The position numbers and the translations under genes are program-made. Shown here piece after piece: positions 34,408 through 43,152 of a DNA stretch of 64,000 nt. Origin of the DNA: Candidatus Rokuibacteriota bacterium. Its GTDB lineage: Bacteria > Methylomirabilota > Methylomirabilia > Rokubacteriales > CSP1-6. The stretch spans positions 1-64,000 of the forward strand of contig QHSX01000045.1 in NCBI GenBank assembly GCA_003221695.1, given 5' to 3'. Below the pieces are notes generated by a model that ran no database searches, was not told the DNA's origin, and worked only from the letters and a program-made list of their open reading frames with translations. Within the stretch, counting starts at the first letter, position 1. Each line of letters opens with the position of its first letter.

Positions 34408-35583
34408 TCAGTGGCCTCCCGTGGCGGGTCCGGGCCCCTTGACGACCTCCGCGGCGCGCGCCGCGGGCGCCGTGTTGCGGCTCCGGCCGATCATGATCTT
34501 GCCGTCGATCAAGACCATCGAGATCCCGGGGAGATCGCCCGCCGTGAGCGCCGACAGCGCGTCCCTGCCGACCCCGCCTATCGGCGCGTCGCAGATGACG
34601 AGGTCGGCCTCCCGGCCCTCCGCGAGCGTGCCCCTGCCAAGCCGGTAGACGCGCGCCGTGTTGCCCGTCGCGCACGCGACCGCCTCGGCCGGCGGCAGGC
34701 CGCCCACGGCCGCGAGCAGTGAGAGCGTCCGCAGCACGCCGAGCGGGATGACGCCCGTGCCCGAGGGCGCGTCGTTGCCGACGATGATCCTGTGCGTGGC
34801 GCGTGCCGCGGTGGCGACGCGGAGCGTGTGGAGCGCGGCCTTCACGTTGCCGCACTGGACGATCTCGACGGCCATGTCGGTGGCGACGAGCCGCTCGATC
34901 TCGGCGGGCGTGAGCGAGGTGGTGCCGCCGTTGATGTGGCCGACGACGTCCGGGCTCGCCTCGAGCACGACGTCGGCGCCGATGGGGCTCGACCCGGCGA
35001 TCGAGGGACCGCCCGTGTGGATCGTCACCGTCATCCCGTGCGCCTTGGCCCACCGGACCATCGGAGCCGCGTCTTTGCCCGTCTTGACCGAGCCGAGCCC
35101 GATCTCGCCGACGAGCCTCACGCCGGCGGCGGCCATCTCGGCGAAGTCCGACTCGACCAGGCCGAGCTCGAGGATGGGCGCGCCCGCGTGGACCTTCACC
35201 CCGCCGGGCCGGAAGTTTGCGTAGGCCTTGGCCGCGACGATCGCGAGCGCCTTGAGCCCGACGATGTCTTTCGGGCGTCCGGGCAGGTGCACCTCCCCCG
35301 CCGAGATCGCGGTGGTGACGCCGCCGTGCATCATCGAGTCGATGAAGTCCACCGTGCGCTGACGCGGCGTGAAGTCGCCGAACACCGGGTGGACGTGGGA
35401 GTCGATGAGGCCCGGAAGCACCGTCGTCCCCTTCGCGTCGATCACGGTGTCCGCGTCGTCGTCGAGCCCGCGGCCGAGTCCGACGATCGTGCCGTCGCGG
35501 ATCACCAGCGAGTCGCCGTCGAGGAGCGGACGCCGGATGTCCCCGCTCACGAGCTGACCGATGTTTCGAATGAGCGTCTTCAT
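34408..35583 (-). CDS. Enamidase-like amidohydrolase
   Basis: 391 residues. Metal-dependent amidohydrolase fold with HVH at residues 63-65 (LPGLIDSHVHPVFGD), VGEIGLGSVKTGKDAAPMV near 159, HTGG near 195, HINGG near 217, and GNDAPSGTGVIPLG near 270. These and the tail SRNTAPAARAAEVV match my memory of Eubacterium barkeri enamidase, which hydrolyses 1,4,5,6-tetrahydro-6-oxonicotinate to 2-formylglutarate in nicotinate fermentation. So a cyclic enamide is the likely substrate; the exact ring is not known. It overlaps livF by 4 bp, so it is co-translated with the transporter. Confidence 0.85.
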   Translation of the reverse strand: MKTLIRNIGQLVSGDIRRPLLDGDSLVIRDGTIVGLGRGLDDDADTVIDAKGTTVLPGLIDSHVHPVFGDFTPRQRTVDFIDSMMHGGVTTAISAGEVHLPGRPKDIVGLKALAIVAAKAYANFRPGGVKVHAGAPILELGLVESDFAEMAAAGVRLVGEIGLGSVKTGKDAAPMVRWAKAHGMTVTIHTGGPSIAGSSPIGADVVLEASPDVVGHINGGTTSLTPAEIERLVATDMAVEIVQCGNVKAALHTLRVATAARATHRIIVGNDAPSGTGVIPLGVLRTLSLLAAVGGLPPAEAVACATGNTARVYRLGRGTLAEGREADLVICDAPIGGVGRDALSALTAGDLPGISMVLIDGKIMIGRSRNTAPAARAAEVVKGPGPATGGH

Positions 35584-36272
35584 ACGCTGAGGTACGCCCT
35601 CCGGAGGGATGGATCCGCGTCCAGACGCGCGAACGGCCCCTCGAACTTGATCTGCCCCTTCTCGATGATGTACGCGCGGTCTGCGAGCCGCCGCGCGAAC
35701 CTCACGTTCTGCTCGGACAGGAGAATCGTCAGCCCCCCGCCCTTGAGGGCCGCGATGTTCTCCGCGAGCGCGCGCACGACCACCGGCGCGAGCCCCTCCG
35801 ACGGCTCGTCGAGCAGGAGGAGTCTCGGGCTGGTCATCAGGGTCCGCGCGATCGTCAGCATCTGCTGCTCGCCGCCCGAGAGGCTCCCGCCGCGCCGACC
35901 GGCGAGCTCCCGCAGCCTCGGGAAGAGCCTCGAGACGCGCTCGCGCGTCCAGGTGCCGCCCGGCCGCTCGCCGACCTCCAGGTTCTCGGCCACCGTGAGG
36001 TCGCTGAAGATCCGTCGGTCCTCGGGCACGAAGCCGATCCCGGCACGGGAGATCTCATGGGTTCGGAGCCCGGCGAGCGACCGCCCCTGGTACAGGATCT
36101 CCCCTCCCGTCACGTCCACCAGCCCGACGACGGCCTTGAGCGTCGTCGTCTTGCCCGCGCCGTTCCGGCCGAGCAGGCAGACGACCTCCCCCTCCCGCGC
36201 CGCGAGGTCCACGCCGTACAGCACGTGACTCCGACCATAGTAGGCGTGGACCCTGCGCAGCTCCAGCATCAC
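35580..36272 (-). CDS. livF: ABC transporter ATP-binding protein (LivF type)
   Basis: 230 residues. Walker A GRNGAGKTT near 35, LSGGEQQMLTIARTLM near 135, Walker B LLLLDEPSEGLAP near 158. Length and the short C-terminus are those of LivF. Cytosolic energy unit for the branched-chain-amino-acid-type (HAAT) transporter. Overlaps its neighbours by 4 bp each side. The operon suggests the cargo is the enamidase pathway substrate rather than an amino acid; that is inference. Confidence 0.92.
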   Translation of the reverse strand: MMLELRRVHAYYGRSHVLYGVDLAAREGEVVCLLGRNGAGKTTTLKAVVGLVDVTGGEILYQGRSLAGLRTHEISRAGIGFVPEDRRIFSDLTVAENLEVGERPGGTWTRERVSRLFPRLRELAGRRGGSLSGGEQQMLTIARTLMTSPRLLLLDEPSEGLAPVVVRALAENIAALKGGGLTILLSEQNVRFARRLADRAYIIEKGQIKFEGPFARLDADPSLRRAYLSV

Positions 36273-37027
36273 GTCGCCTCCGCCGGCTCCCCCAGGTACA
36301 CCGCCTGCACTTCCGGGTTGGTGCGCACCGTGTCCGGTGCGCCCTCGGCGATGACGCGCCCCTGGTGCAGCACCATGACGCGCTCCGCGACCGCGAAGAC
36401 GACGTCCATGTCGTGCTCGGTGAAGAGCACAGTCAGCTCCCGCTCGCGCGCGATCGACCCGGTGAGCGCCATGAGCGCGCCGCGCTCTGCCGGGGCCATG
36501 CCGGCCGTCGGCTCGTCGAGGAGCAGGAGCGCGGGGTCGTTCGCGAGCGCGATCGCGAGCTCGAGCTTCTTGAGGTCGCCGTAGGCGAGGACGCCCGCTG
36601 GCCGCCGGGCCTGCTCGGCCAGGCCCACCTGCGCGAGGAGCGCGAGCGACCGCTCGACCTCGAGGCGGTCCACCAGCCGCAGGAGGCCTCGGCTTCGCCC
36701 CGTGGCGGAGAGGCGCGCGACCTGCACGTTCTCGAGCGCACTGAGCGTCGCGAACGTCGCGGTGATCTGGAACGTGCGGCTCACGCCCCGTCGCCAGATC
36801 GCGTGCGGCGCGAGCCCCAGGATCTCCTCCCCACGGTAGGAGACCGCGCCTCCGTCGGCGCGGAGCTGGCCGGCCAGGATGTTGAAGAACGTCGACTTGC
36901 CGGCGCCGTTCGGGCCGATGAGCGCGCGGATCTCGCCGCGCGCCAGCTCGAAGCTCACGCCGTCCACGGCGCGGACGCCGCCGAACGCCTTGCAGACGCC
37001 GACGACCCGCAGCAGCGGCTCAGGCAC
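36269..37027 (-). CDS. livG: ABC transporter ATP-binding protein (LivG type)
   Basis: 252 residues. Walker A GPNGAGKSTFFNILAGQL near 36; the signature is the LivG variant, here LAYGDLKKLELAIAL near 153; Walker B LLLLDEPTAGMAP near 172; C-terminal helix GAPDTVRTNPEVQAVYLGE typical of LivG. Forms the ATPase heterodimer with LivF. Starts within the last codons of the permease gene. Confidence 0.92.
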   Translation of the reverse strand: MPEPLLRVVGVCKAFGGVRAVDGVSFELARGEIRALIGPNGAGKSTFFNILAGQLRADGGAVSYRGEEILGLAPHAIWRRGVSRTFQITATFATLSALENVQVARLSATGRSRGLLRLVDRLEVERSLALLAQVGLAEQARRPAGVLAYGDLKKLELAIALANDPALLLLDEPTAGMAPAERGALMALTGSIARERELTVLFTEHDMDVVFAVAERVMVLHQGRVIAEGAPDTVRTNPEVQAVYLGEPAEAT

Positions 37028-38849
37028 GACGGTCTCCGAGCACGCCGAGGACCCCGCGCGGGAAGACCAGCACGAGCAGGATCAGGACGGCGCCGAGCAC
37101 GAGCTGCCAGTACTCCGTGTACTTCGTCGCGACCGTGTCGAGGAGCTTGTAGATCGCCGCGCCCACGGCCGCGCCCGCCGGCGCCTGCACGCCGCCGAGC
37201 AGCACCATCACGAGGGGCTCCACCGACATCGGCACCGCCAGGAGGTTCGGGAACACGCTGCCCTTGAGGAACACGAACGCGCCGCCGGCGAGACCGCCGA
37301 AGAACCCCGCGACGACGAACGCCAGCCACTGGTGGAGCCGGATGTTGATCCCGACCGTCTCGGCGCGCCGGGCGTGATCGCGGGCGGCCCGGAGCGTGAG
37401 ACCGAACGGCGCGCGCCCGATGCGCGCGAGGAGGGCGACGCCGCCGCCGCACGCGGCGAGCGCGAGGTAGTAGTAGGCGAGCGGCCCCGCCAGCCACGCG
37501 GCGGGCCAGATGCCGAGCAGGCCGTTGTCGCCGCCCGTGACGTCGTACCACTGGTGGACGATCGCGAAGGCGATCTGGGCAAAGGCGAGCGTGAGCATCG
37601 CGAAGTAGATGGACGACAGGCGCACGCAGAAATAGCCGTAGAGAGCGGCGCCCGCGGCGGCGGCCAGGGGCGCGGCGGCGAATGCGAGGAGCATCGGCGC
37701 CTTCGTCCACGTCACGAGCAGCGCGGCGCCGTAGGCGCCGAGGCCGAAGGTGGCCGCGTGGCCGAACGACACCATCCCCCCCGTGCCCATGAGGAGTTGG
37801 AGGCTCGCCGCGAACAGCGCGAAGGCGAGGATCTCGACGAGCACCCAGACGTGGAACGTCGGCAGGAGGGGCGGCGCGGCGATGAGCACGGCGAGGACGG
37901 CGGCCACCCACCGCCGGGGGAGACGCACGGCGCCCGCCGTGACGACGGCGGCGGCCGCGGTCCGCTGCGGGGCGGGGGGCCCTCCGAGCAACCCCCACGG
38001 CCGCACGATCAGGACGACCGCCATCACGACGAACGTCATCACGAGCGACGCCCGCGGGAGCACGAGGACGCCGAACGCGTCGATGACGCCGATGAGGACC
38101 GCGGCGAGCAGCGCGCCGGGCAGCGAACCCATGCCGCCGACGACGACGACCACGAACGCCTCGGTGATGATCGAGGCGTCCATCACGTTCGTCAGCGCCT
38201 GCCGCGGCACCTGGAGCGCGCCGCCGAGCCCCGCGAGAAACGAGCCCAGAGCGAAGACCGAGGTGAAGAGCCGCGCCTGATCGACGCCGAGCACGGCGAC
38301 CATCTCGCGGTCCTGCGTCGCCGCGCGGATCACGACACCCCACCGGGTCCGGTAGAACAGCCACCAGAGGCCGGCGGCGACGAGCGGTCCGAGCGCGATC
38401 AGCGCGAGGTCGTACGTCGGAAAGAGCTGGCCGGCGATCGCCACCGAGCCGGCGAGCCCCGGCGCGGCCGGCCCCGTCAAGTTCTCGCTGCCCCAGCAGA
38501 GCTTCACGAGGTCGGCGACGACCAGCACCAGCGCGAACGTGAGGAGGAGCTGATAGAGCTCGGGCGCCCGGTACACGCGGCGCAGCAGGGTCACCTCGAC
38601 GCCGAGGCCGGTCAGACCGACCGACGCCGCGGCCAGCAGCACGGCGACGTAGAACGCGGCGGCGCCGAGCGGCAGGGTCGCGGCGAGCGTATAGGTCAGG
38701 TACGCAGCGAGCATATAGAAGGAGCCGTGGGCGAAGTTGACGATGCGGGTGACACCGAAGATCAGCGAGAGCCCGGACGCGATGAGGAAGAGGACCATGG
38801 CGTGCGCCAGGCCCGACAAGAGCTGGATCAGGACGAGCGACGGTGACAC
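37020..38849 (-). CDS. Fused LivH-LivM ABC transporter permease
   Basis: 609 residues from GTG 38849, which overlaps the binding-protein stop by one base. Residues 1-290 are LivH-like (LSLIFGVTRIVNFAHGSFYM, VVVVGGMGSLPGALLAAVLIG); residues 315-609 are LivM-like (GTGGMVSFGHAATFGLGAY, ARDHARRAETVGINI, KLLDTVATKYTEYWQLVLG). Both halves keep their coupling-helix motifs, so a single polypeptide forms the whole transmembrane pathway. Usual systems have two genes. Confidence 0.9.
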   Translation of the reverse strand: MSPSLVLIQLLSGLAHAMVLFLIASGLSLIFGVTRIVNFAHGSFYMLAAYLTYTLAATLPLGAAAFYVAVLLAAASVGLTGLGVEVTLLRRVYRAPELYQLLLTFALVLVVADLVKLCWGSENLTGPAAPGLAGSVAIAGQLFPTYDLALIALGPLVAAGLWWLFYRTRWGVVIRAATQDREMVAVLGVDQARLFTSVFALGSFLAGLGGALQVPRQALTNVMDASIITEAFVVVVVGGMGSLPGALLAAVLIGVIDAFGVLVLPRASLVMTFVVMAVVLIVRPWGLLGGPPAPQRTAAAAVVTAGAVRLPRRWVAAVLAVLIAAPPLLPTFHVWVLVEILAFALFAASLQLLMGTGGMVSFGHAATFGLGAYGAALLVTWTKAPMLLAFAAAPLAAAAGAALYGYFCVRLSSIYFAMLTLAFAQIAFAIVHQWYDVTGGDNGLLGIWPAAWLAGPLAYYYLALAACGGGVALLARIGRAPFGLTLRAARDHARRAETVGINIRLHQWLAFVVAGFFGGLAGGAFVFLKGSVFPNLLAVPMSVEPLVMVLLGGVQAPAGAAVGAAIYKLLDTVATKYTEYWQLVLGAVLILLVLVFPRGVLGVLGDRRA

Positions 38850-40063
38850 TAGTTCCCGATGCGCATCTTCTTCACCTCGTCATCGGACGGGAGCACGCGA
38901 TCGCCCGGGACGTACTCGTAATTGATCAGGACGCCGACGCCCCGCTTGGCGTCGAGCTTGGTGGTGCCGACCCACGCGCCCATCGTCGACTGCCCGTCCG
39001 ACGCGCGGAAGGTGATCGACCCGATCGGCGTCTCGACCTTGAGGCCTCGGAACGCGGCGACGAGCTTGTCGGTGTCGGTCGAGCCCGCCTTCCGGATCGC
39101 CTCGGCGATGGAGAGATACGTGATGTAGCCGACCAGCGAGCCGAGCACCGGGTTCTTGTCGGTGCGCTTCATGAACTTGGCGACGAACTCCTTGTGCGCG
39201 GGAAGCTGGAGGTCGTACCAGGGGTAGCCCGTGACGAGCATGCCCTCGGGCGCCTCGAGCTTGAGCGGATCGATGTACTCGGGCTCGCCGAGCAGGATGC
39301 CGACGACGAACATCTTCTTGAAGAGTCCGCGCTTGTCCGCCTCCCGGACGAACGCGATCCAATCGCTCCCGAACAGCGAGACGTAGAGCGCGTCGGGGCT
39401 CTGCGCCAGGATCGCGGTCACGAACTGGCTCGGCTCGATCTTGCCGAGCGTCGGCCAGTGCTCGCCGACGATCTGCGTCTCGGGCCGGAGCTCCTTCAGC
39501 CGGTCGCGGAACGTCTCCCACGCCCGTTTGCCGTACTCGTAGTTCGGCCCGATCGTCGCCCACTTCGCCGACGTCAGCTTCGCCGCCTTCTCGGCCAGCA
39601 TGCGCCCCTGCTCGTAGGTGTTGGGACGCACCCGGAAGACGTGATCGTGGCCCTTCGCCCACGTGAGCGCCTCGGTGAGCGGCTCCGCGGCGACGAAGAG
39701 GACCCGGTTCTGCTTCGCCCAGTCCGAGACCGCGAGGCCGACGTTCGACAGGAACGTCCCCGAGATCAGCGCGACCTTCTCCGACGCCACCAGCTCCTGC
39801 GCGTGCTTCTGCGCCTCGGCGGGCTGGCCCTTGTCGTCGCGGAAAACGACCTCGAGCTTACGGCCAAGCACGCCGCCCTTCGCGTTGACCTCCTCGACCG
39901 CCATCTCGACCGCCTGCCGGTACGGTCCGGTGAACGGGGCGCCGATGCCGCTGAAGGAGTTGATCTCCCCGATCTTGATGGGGGCCTGTGCGGCGACCGG
40001 CGCGACGGGGGCCGCGAGGAGCAGGACGGTCGCGAGCGTGCCGAGGACGCGGTGTGATTTCAT
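38849..40063 (-). CDS. ABC transporter substrate-binding protein (LivJ/LivK type)
   Basis: 404 residues from ATG 40063, with signal peptide (RVLGTLATVLLLAAPVAPVAAQ). Type I periplasmic binding fold of the branched-chain amino acid/amide family: IKIGEINSFSGIGAPFTGPY, AVEMAVEEVNAKGGVLGRKL, and GPNYEYGKRAWETFRDRLKE near 172. Ligand contacts cannot be read, but the class includes binders of amides, urea and aromatic acids. First transporter gene, 49 nt after the regulator's stop, so probably on the same transcript. SD GGGGGG precedes the ATG. Confidence 0.9.
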   Translation of the reverse strand: MKSHRVLGTLATVLLLAAPVAPVAAQAPIKIGEINSFSGIGAPFTGPYRQAVEMAVEEVNAKGGVLGRKLEVVFRDDKGQPAEAQKHAQELVASEKVALISGTFLSNVGLAVSDWAKQNRVLFVAAEPLTEALTWAKGHDHVFRVRPNTYEQGRMLAEKAAKLTSAKWATIGPNYEYGKRAWETFRDRLKELRPETQIVGEHWPTLGKIEPSQFVTAILAQSPDALYVSLFGSDWIAFVREADKRGLFKKMFVVGILLGEPEYIDPLKLEAPEGMLVTGYPWYDLQLPAHKEFVAKFMKRTDKNPVLGSLVGYITYLSIAEAIRKAGSTDTDKLVAAFRGLKVETPIGSITFRASDGQSTMGAWVGTTKLDAKRGVGVLINYEYVPGDRVLPSDDEVKKMRIGN

Positions 40064-40112
40064 GACGAGCCCCCCGTGGTGCGGGTAACTGTCAGACCAA
40101 AGCGCGGCGAAG

Positions 40113-42581
40113 TCAAGCGCTGGACGCTCGGGGCGCGGCGCCCTCCACGAGACCGACGGTTCCGACGACCGCGCCGCGGGCGTCGCGCACGAGCGCCACG
40201 GAGGTGTCGATCTCGGCCCAGCCGCCCGACTTCTTCCGGAACGTCGTCCGGTAGCCGGCGACGCGCGTCTCGACACGGAGCCGGCGCATGAGCGCCCGCG
40301 CCTCGTCCATCCCGCCCTTGTAGAAGTCGCTGACGTGGTGCCCGAGGAGCTCCTTGGCCTCCCAGCCGCAGACCTTCTCGGCCAACGGGCTCCAGTAGGT
40401 GATCCGCCCGTGGACGTCGGTCGTCAGCACGGCGTCGGTTCGGTTCTCCACGACGGACCTCAGGAAGCCGTGTGCCTGACTCACCTCCTCGTGGAGCCGG
40501 GCGCCCGCGAGCGCGACCGCGGCCTGGTCGGCGAAGGCCTCGGCGAGACGGATCTCCGGCGCGTCGAAGACGCGGCCCGCCCGGGCGCCGACGGCCAGCG
40601 CGCCGATGACCGTGCCGCGCGCGATCAGCGGGACCGCGAGCCCGGCGCGGACCGTTCCGAGCTCGATCCGGGCGCGCACCTCGGACGTGTAGCCGACACG
40701 GGGGTCGACGAGGACATCGGGCGAGAAGACGGCGCGCCGCTCCCGCATGGCGAGCTCGACCATGCCGGACTCGGGCGGCAGGTTCCAGTCGAACTCGTCC
40801 TCCTCGTTCGATCGGGCGAGCGCGATCATCGCGCCGGAGCCCGGCTCGAGCTGGTAGAGCAGCGCGACGGTCGCGTCGAAGAGCTGCCGCACGCTGTCGG
40901 CGATCCGGTGCGCGAGCGCGTCGCGGTCGAGCGACTGGGCGAGCAAGCGGCTGGTCTCGGCGAGCGTCCGGGTCGCCTCGGCGGCGCGCTTGGCCTCGGT
41001 GATATCCACCATGACGCCGTGCAGCCGGCGGACGACGCCGTCATCGTCCGTGACCACGTGAACGAAGTCACTGAACCAGACGACGCGGCCGTCGGCCGCG
41101 ATCATCCGGTATTCGAGCTCGTGATCCTCCCGCGAGTCGGGCTCGAGCCGCATCGTGAGGAAGCGAACGCGGTCGTCGGGATGGAGGTGGCTGAGCCAGA
41201 AGTCGCCCTCGGTGTACCAGCGTTCCACGGGATAGCCCAGGATCTTCTCGGCCGCGTGGCTCACGTAGATGGTGCGCCAGGTTGCCGCGTCGACCTCCCA
41301 GACGATGGCGGTGAGGTCCTGTGCGAGGTTCCGCAAGCGCCGTTCGGAGTGGGCGGCGGCCGCCTGGGCACGCGCCTTGCCCTGCTCGGTCTCGTGGAAG
41401 CGCCGGGCGTTCTCGAGTGCGAGCGCCGCCGTGGCGGCGAACCCGGACAGGAGCCCCAGCTCCGGCTCCGAGAACTCCCGCTCCGCGCTCGACGCGAGCG
41501 ACAGGGCGCCGAGCACTTCGCCGCGCGAGACCAGGGGCACGGCGACAATCGACTTGTGGCCTTCGACGCCCGCTCGCTCGCGCAGCCACGCCGGCAGGTT
41601 GACGCGCGGGTCGGTCGTGACGTCGCGCGCCGCGACCGGCCCGCGCTGCTGAACCGCGAGCCCCGCGACGCTCGACCGGGGCGGGATCACCCGCCCCGTC
41701 CACTGGGCGGCGCCGAGCTCTCCGGCCGTCGCCACGCAGACGAGGTCGCCCGAGGCTCGGTCGAGCTCGAAGAAGCAGGCGCGGTCGACGCGGAAGTGGT
41801 CGAGCACGGCCGAGACGACCCGCGCGGCCGCCTCGCCGAAGTCGAGCGTGCCGACCAGCTCGTGGCCCACGCGGGCGAGGGCCGTCGCGGCCTCCTCCGC
41901 ATGCTTTCGCTCCGTGATGTCGCGCACGATCATGAGGAGCTGCCGCCGGGCGCCCCGCTCCTCGGCGAGAGGCACGAGCCGCGCCTCGTAGCGCTTCGCG
42001 CCCAGCGCAAACTCGGACGACACGGGGGACGGCGCGTCGAGGGACTGACAGAGCGCGGCTCCGAGCCTGAGCCCCGGCTCCGGCGGAAACACGTCCACGA
42101 TCTTCTTTCCCCGAGCCAGCTCGAGCGAGGCGACGAAGCTCCCGCCCGATCCGCCCTCGTAGGCGAGCACCTTTCCCTCGGCGTCGAGCCACACGTAGAG
42201 GTCGGGGAAGGCGCGGAAGATGGCCTGGAGCTCGGCCTCGAGCCTCACCAGCCTGCTCGTGACGTCCCTCAGGCGCGCGAAGTCGATGATCTGGGCGCCC
42301 CGCCGCGGCCCCGGCGTCGCGTCGACCGCGTCGGGGGCGTCGCGGCGAGTGGCGGGTCCCGGCCCGAACATGACCCACTCGGGGGCAACGTCGAGGTCGT
42401 GGGCCAGCCGGGTGAGGTTGTCGTAGGCCGGGATCCGGTCGCCGAGCCAGGCGTAGACGTACTGGGGCCGGTAGTCCTTCTCACTGCAGAAGCGGGCGAC
42501 GTCGGGTCGGCCGTTCCTCCAGTACCCGAGCGCCCTCAGGCGCTGCCCGACCCGCTGGCCGACTCCCGGGAAGCGGCTCAT
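40113..42581 (-). CDS. HTH-PAS-GAF-PAS-GAF-PAS sensor protein without kinase domain
   Basis: 822 residues from ATG 42581 (a GTG lies 9 nt upstream). Residues 1-70 look like an XRE/CI-repressor-type helix-turn-helix: GQRLRALGYWRNGRPDVARF, YAWLGDRIPAYDNLTRLAHD, APEWVMFG. Then PAS about 105-225 (ends DITERKHAEEA), GAF 226-395, PAS 410-530 (HPDDR, DITEAKRAAEA), GAF 540-695, PAS 696-822. No HisKA, HATPase, GGDEF, EAL or receiver domain is present. It probably binds DNA itself and senses a small molecule or redox state, regulating the operon it heads and perhaps the divergent one. Confidence 0.85.
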   Translation of the reverse strand: MSRFPGVGQRVGQRLRALGYWRNGRPDVARFCSEKDYRPQYVYAWLGDRIPAYDNLTRLAHDLDVAPEWVMFGPGPATRRDAPDAVDATPGPRRGAQIIDFARLRDVTSRLVRLEAELQAIFRAFPDLYVWLDAEGKVLAYEGGSGGSFVASLELARGKKIVDVFPPEPGLRLGAALCQSLDAPSPVSSEFALGAKRYEARLVPLAEERGARRQLLMIVRDITERKHAEEAATALARVGHELVGTLDFGEAAARVVSAVLDHFRVDRACFFELDRASGDLVCVATAGELGAAQWTGRVIPPRSSVAGLAVQQRGPVAARDVTTDPRVNLPAWLRERAGVEGHKSIVAVPLVSRGEVLGALSLASSAEREFSEPELGLLSGFAATAALALENARRFHETEQGKARAQAAAAHSERRLRNLAQDLTAIVWEVDAATWRTIYVSHAAEKILGYPVERWYTEGDFWLSHLHPDDRVRFLTMRLEPDSREDHELEYRMIAADGRVVWFSDFVHVVTDDDGVVRRLHGVMVDITEAKRAAEATRTLAETSRLLAQSLDRDALAHRIADSVRQLFDATVALLYQLEPGSGAMIALARSNEEDEFDWNLPPESGMVELAMRERRAVFSPDVLVDPRVGYTSEVRARIELGTVRAGLAVPLIARGTVIGALAVGARAGRVFDAPEIRLAEAFADQAAVALAGARLHEEVSQAHGFLRSVVENRTDAVLTTDVHGRITYWSPLAEKVCGWEAKELLGHHVSDFYKGGMDEARALMRRLRVETRVAGYRTTFRKKSGGWAEIDTSVALVRDARGAVVGTVGLVEGAAPRASSA

Positions 42582-42591
42582 CCCAGGCACC

Positions 42592-42616
42592 TTCTACCAT
42601 AGAACGTCTCACGTGA
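42592..42616. promoter_or_regulatory. Candidate operator in the divergent control region
   Basis: TTCTA-CCA-TAGAA (42592-42604) and the 8-bp palindrome TCACGTGA (42609-42616) lie side by side just upstream of the sensor-regulator start. The region 42582-42768 separates the two divergent catabolic operons, so these are the best candidate binding sites. The rest of the region shows no clear structure beyond the cupin promoter. Confidence 0.4.
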
Positions 42617-42738
42617 CGCATGAAAGCGATTTGGACGGCGGGGACGCGACTTAGCCCCATCCCCTCACCTATGGGTCAGGGACAACCCGAGGGCGGACGG
42701 CGCCGGTATGGGGCCTCGCGGGAATCGCGACGACGAAG

Positions 42739-42744
42739 TACACT
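42739..42744 (+). promoter_or_regulatory. Candidate -10 (TACACT) of the cupin-dioxygenase operon
   Basis: TACACT lies 24 nt upstream of the cupin ATG, with a strong SD (ACGAGGAGG, 42755-42763) in between. GGGCCTCGCGGG about 22 nt before the -10 resembles the left half of the 23-bp element, but at different spacing. Confidence 0.4.
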
Positions 42745-42768
42745 TGGGCCGCTCACGAGGAGGCGCCC

Positions 42769-43152
42769 ATGGAGGACGAGGTCCGAGTCGCCGCCACGAC
42801 CACGGGGGTCGCGCAGGTCTTCGACCTCCACGCGCTCAAGGCCTTCGCCCCTGACAAGCGCGTCCGGAAGATGCTCTTCAAGACCGACCAGCTCTGGTCG
42901 GAGATCGCCTGCTACGAAGCGGGACAATCCACCGTCATGCACACGCACCCCCGGGAGGAGGAGGCGATCTTCGTGCTCGAGGGCACCGCCAACATGAGCA
43001 TCGCGGGCGAGGAGGTCGTGGTGCCTGCCGGGGCCATCGTGAAGTTCCCGAGCAACGTCCCCCACGACGTGCGCAACCTCCAGAACACGCGCTGCGTGAT
43101 CATGTTCATCAAGGCGAACCCGAAGCTCCTGAAGGGGTTGTCCGATGGGTAA
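42769..43152 (+). CDS. Cupin domain protein
   Basis: 127 residues. Single cupin barrel with motif 1 MHTHPREEEAIFVLEGTANM (two His, Glu; about 61-80) and motif 2 FPSNVPHDVRN near 100 (third His), enough to bind one divalent metal. N-terminal 30 residues are polar. It could be a dioxygenase, isomerase or small-ligand binder. Its stop overlaps the LigA-type start by 8 bp, so it heads the rightward operon. Confidence 0.85.
   Translation: MEDEVRVAATTTGVAQVFDLHALKAFAPDKRVRKMLFKTDQLWSEIACYEAGQSTVMHTHPREEEAIFVLEGTANMSIAGEEVVVPAGAIVKFPSNVPHDVRNLQNTRCVIMFIKANPKLLKGLSDG

Noticed and set aside
40003-40022. Partial match to the 23-bp element (GGGGGCCGCGAGG) in the binding-protein signal peptide region
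   Set aside because: Matches only the G+C-rich centre and lacks the CTACA hexamer; explained by Ala/Pro codons.
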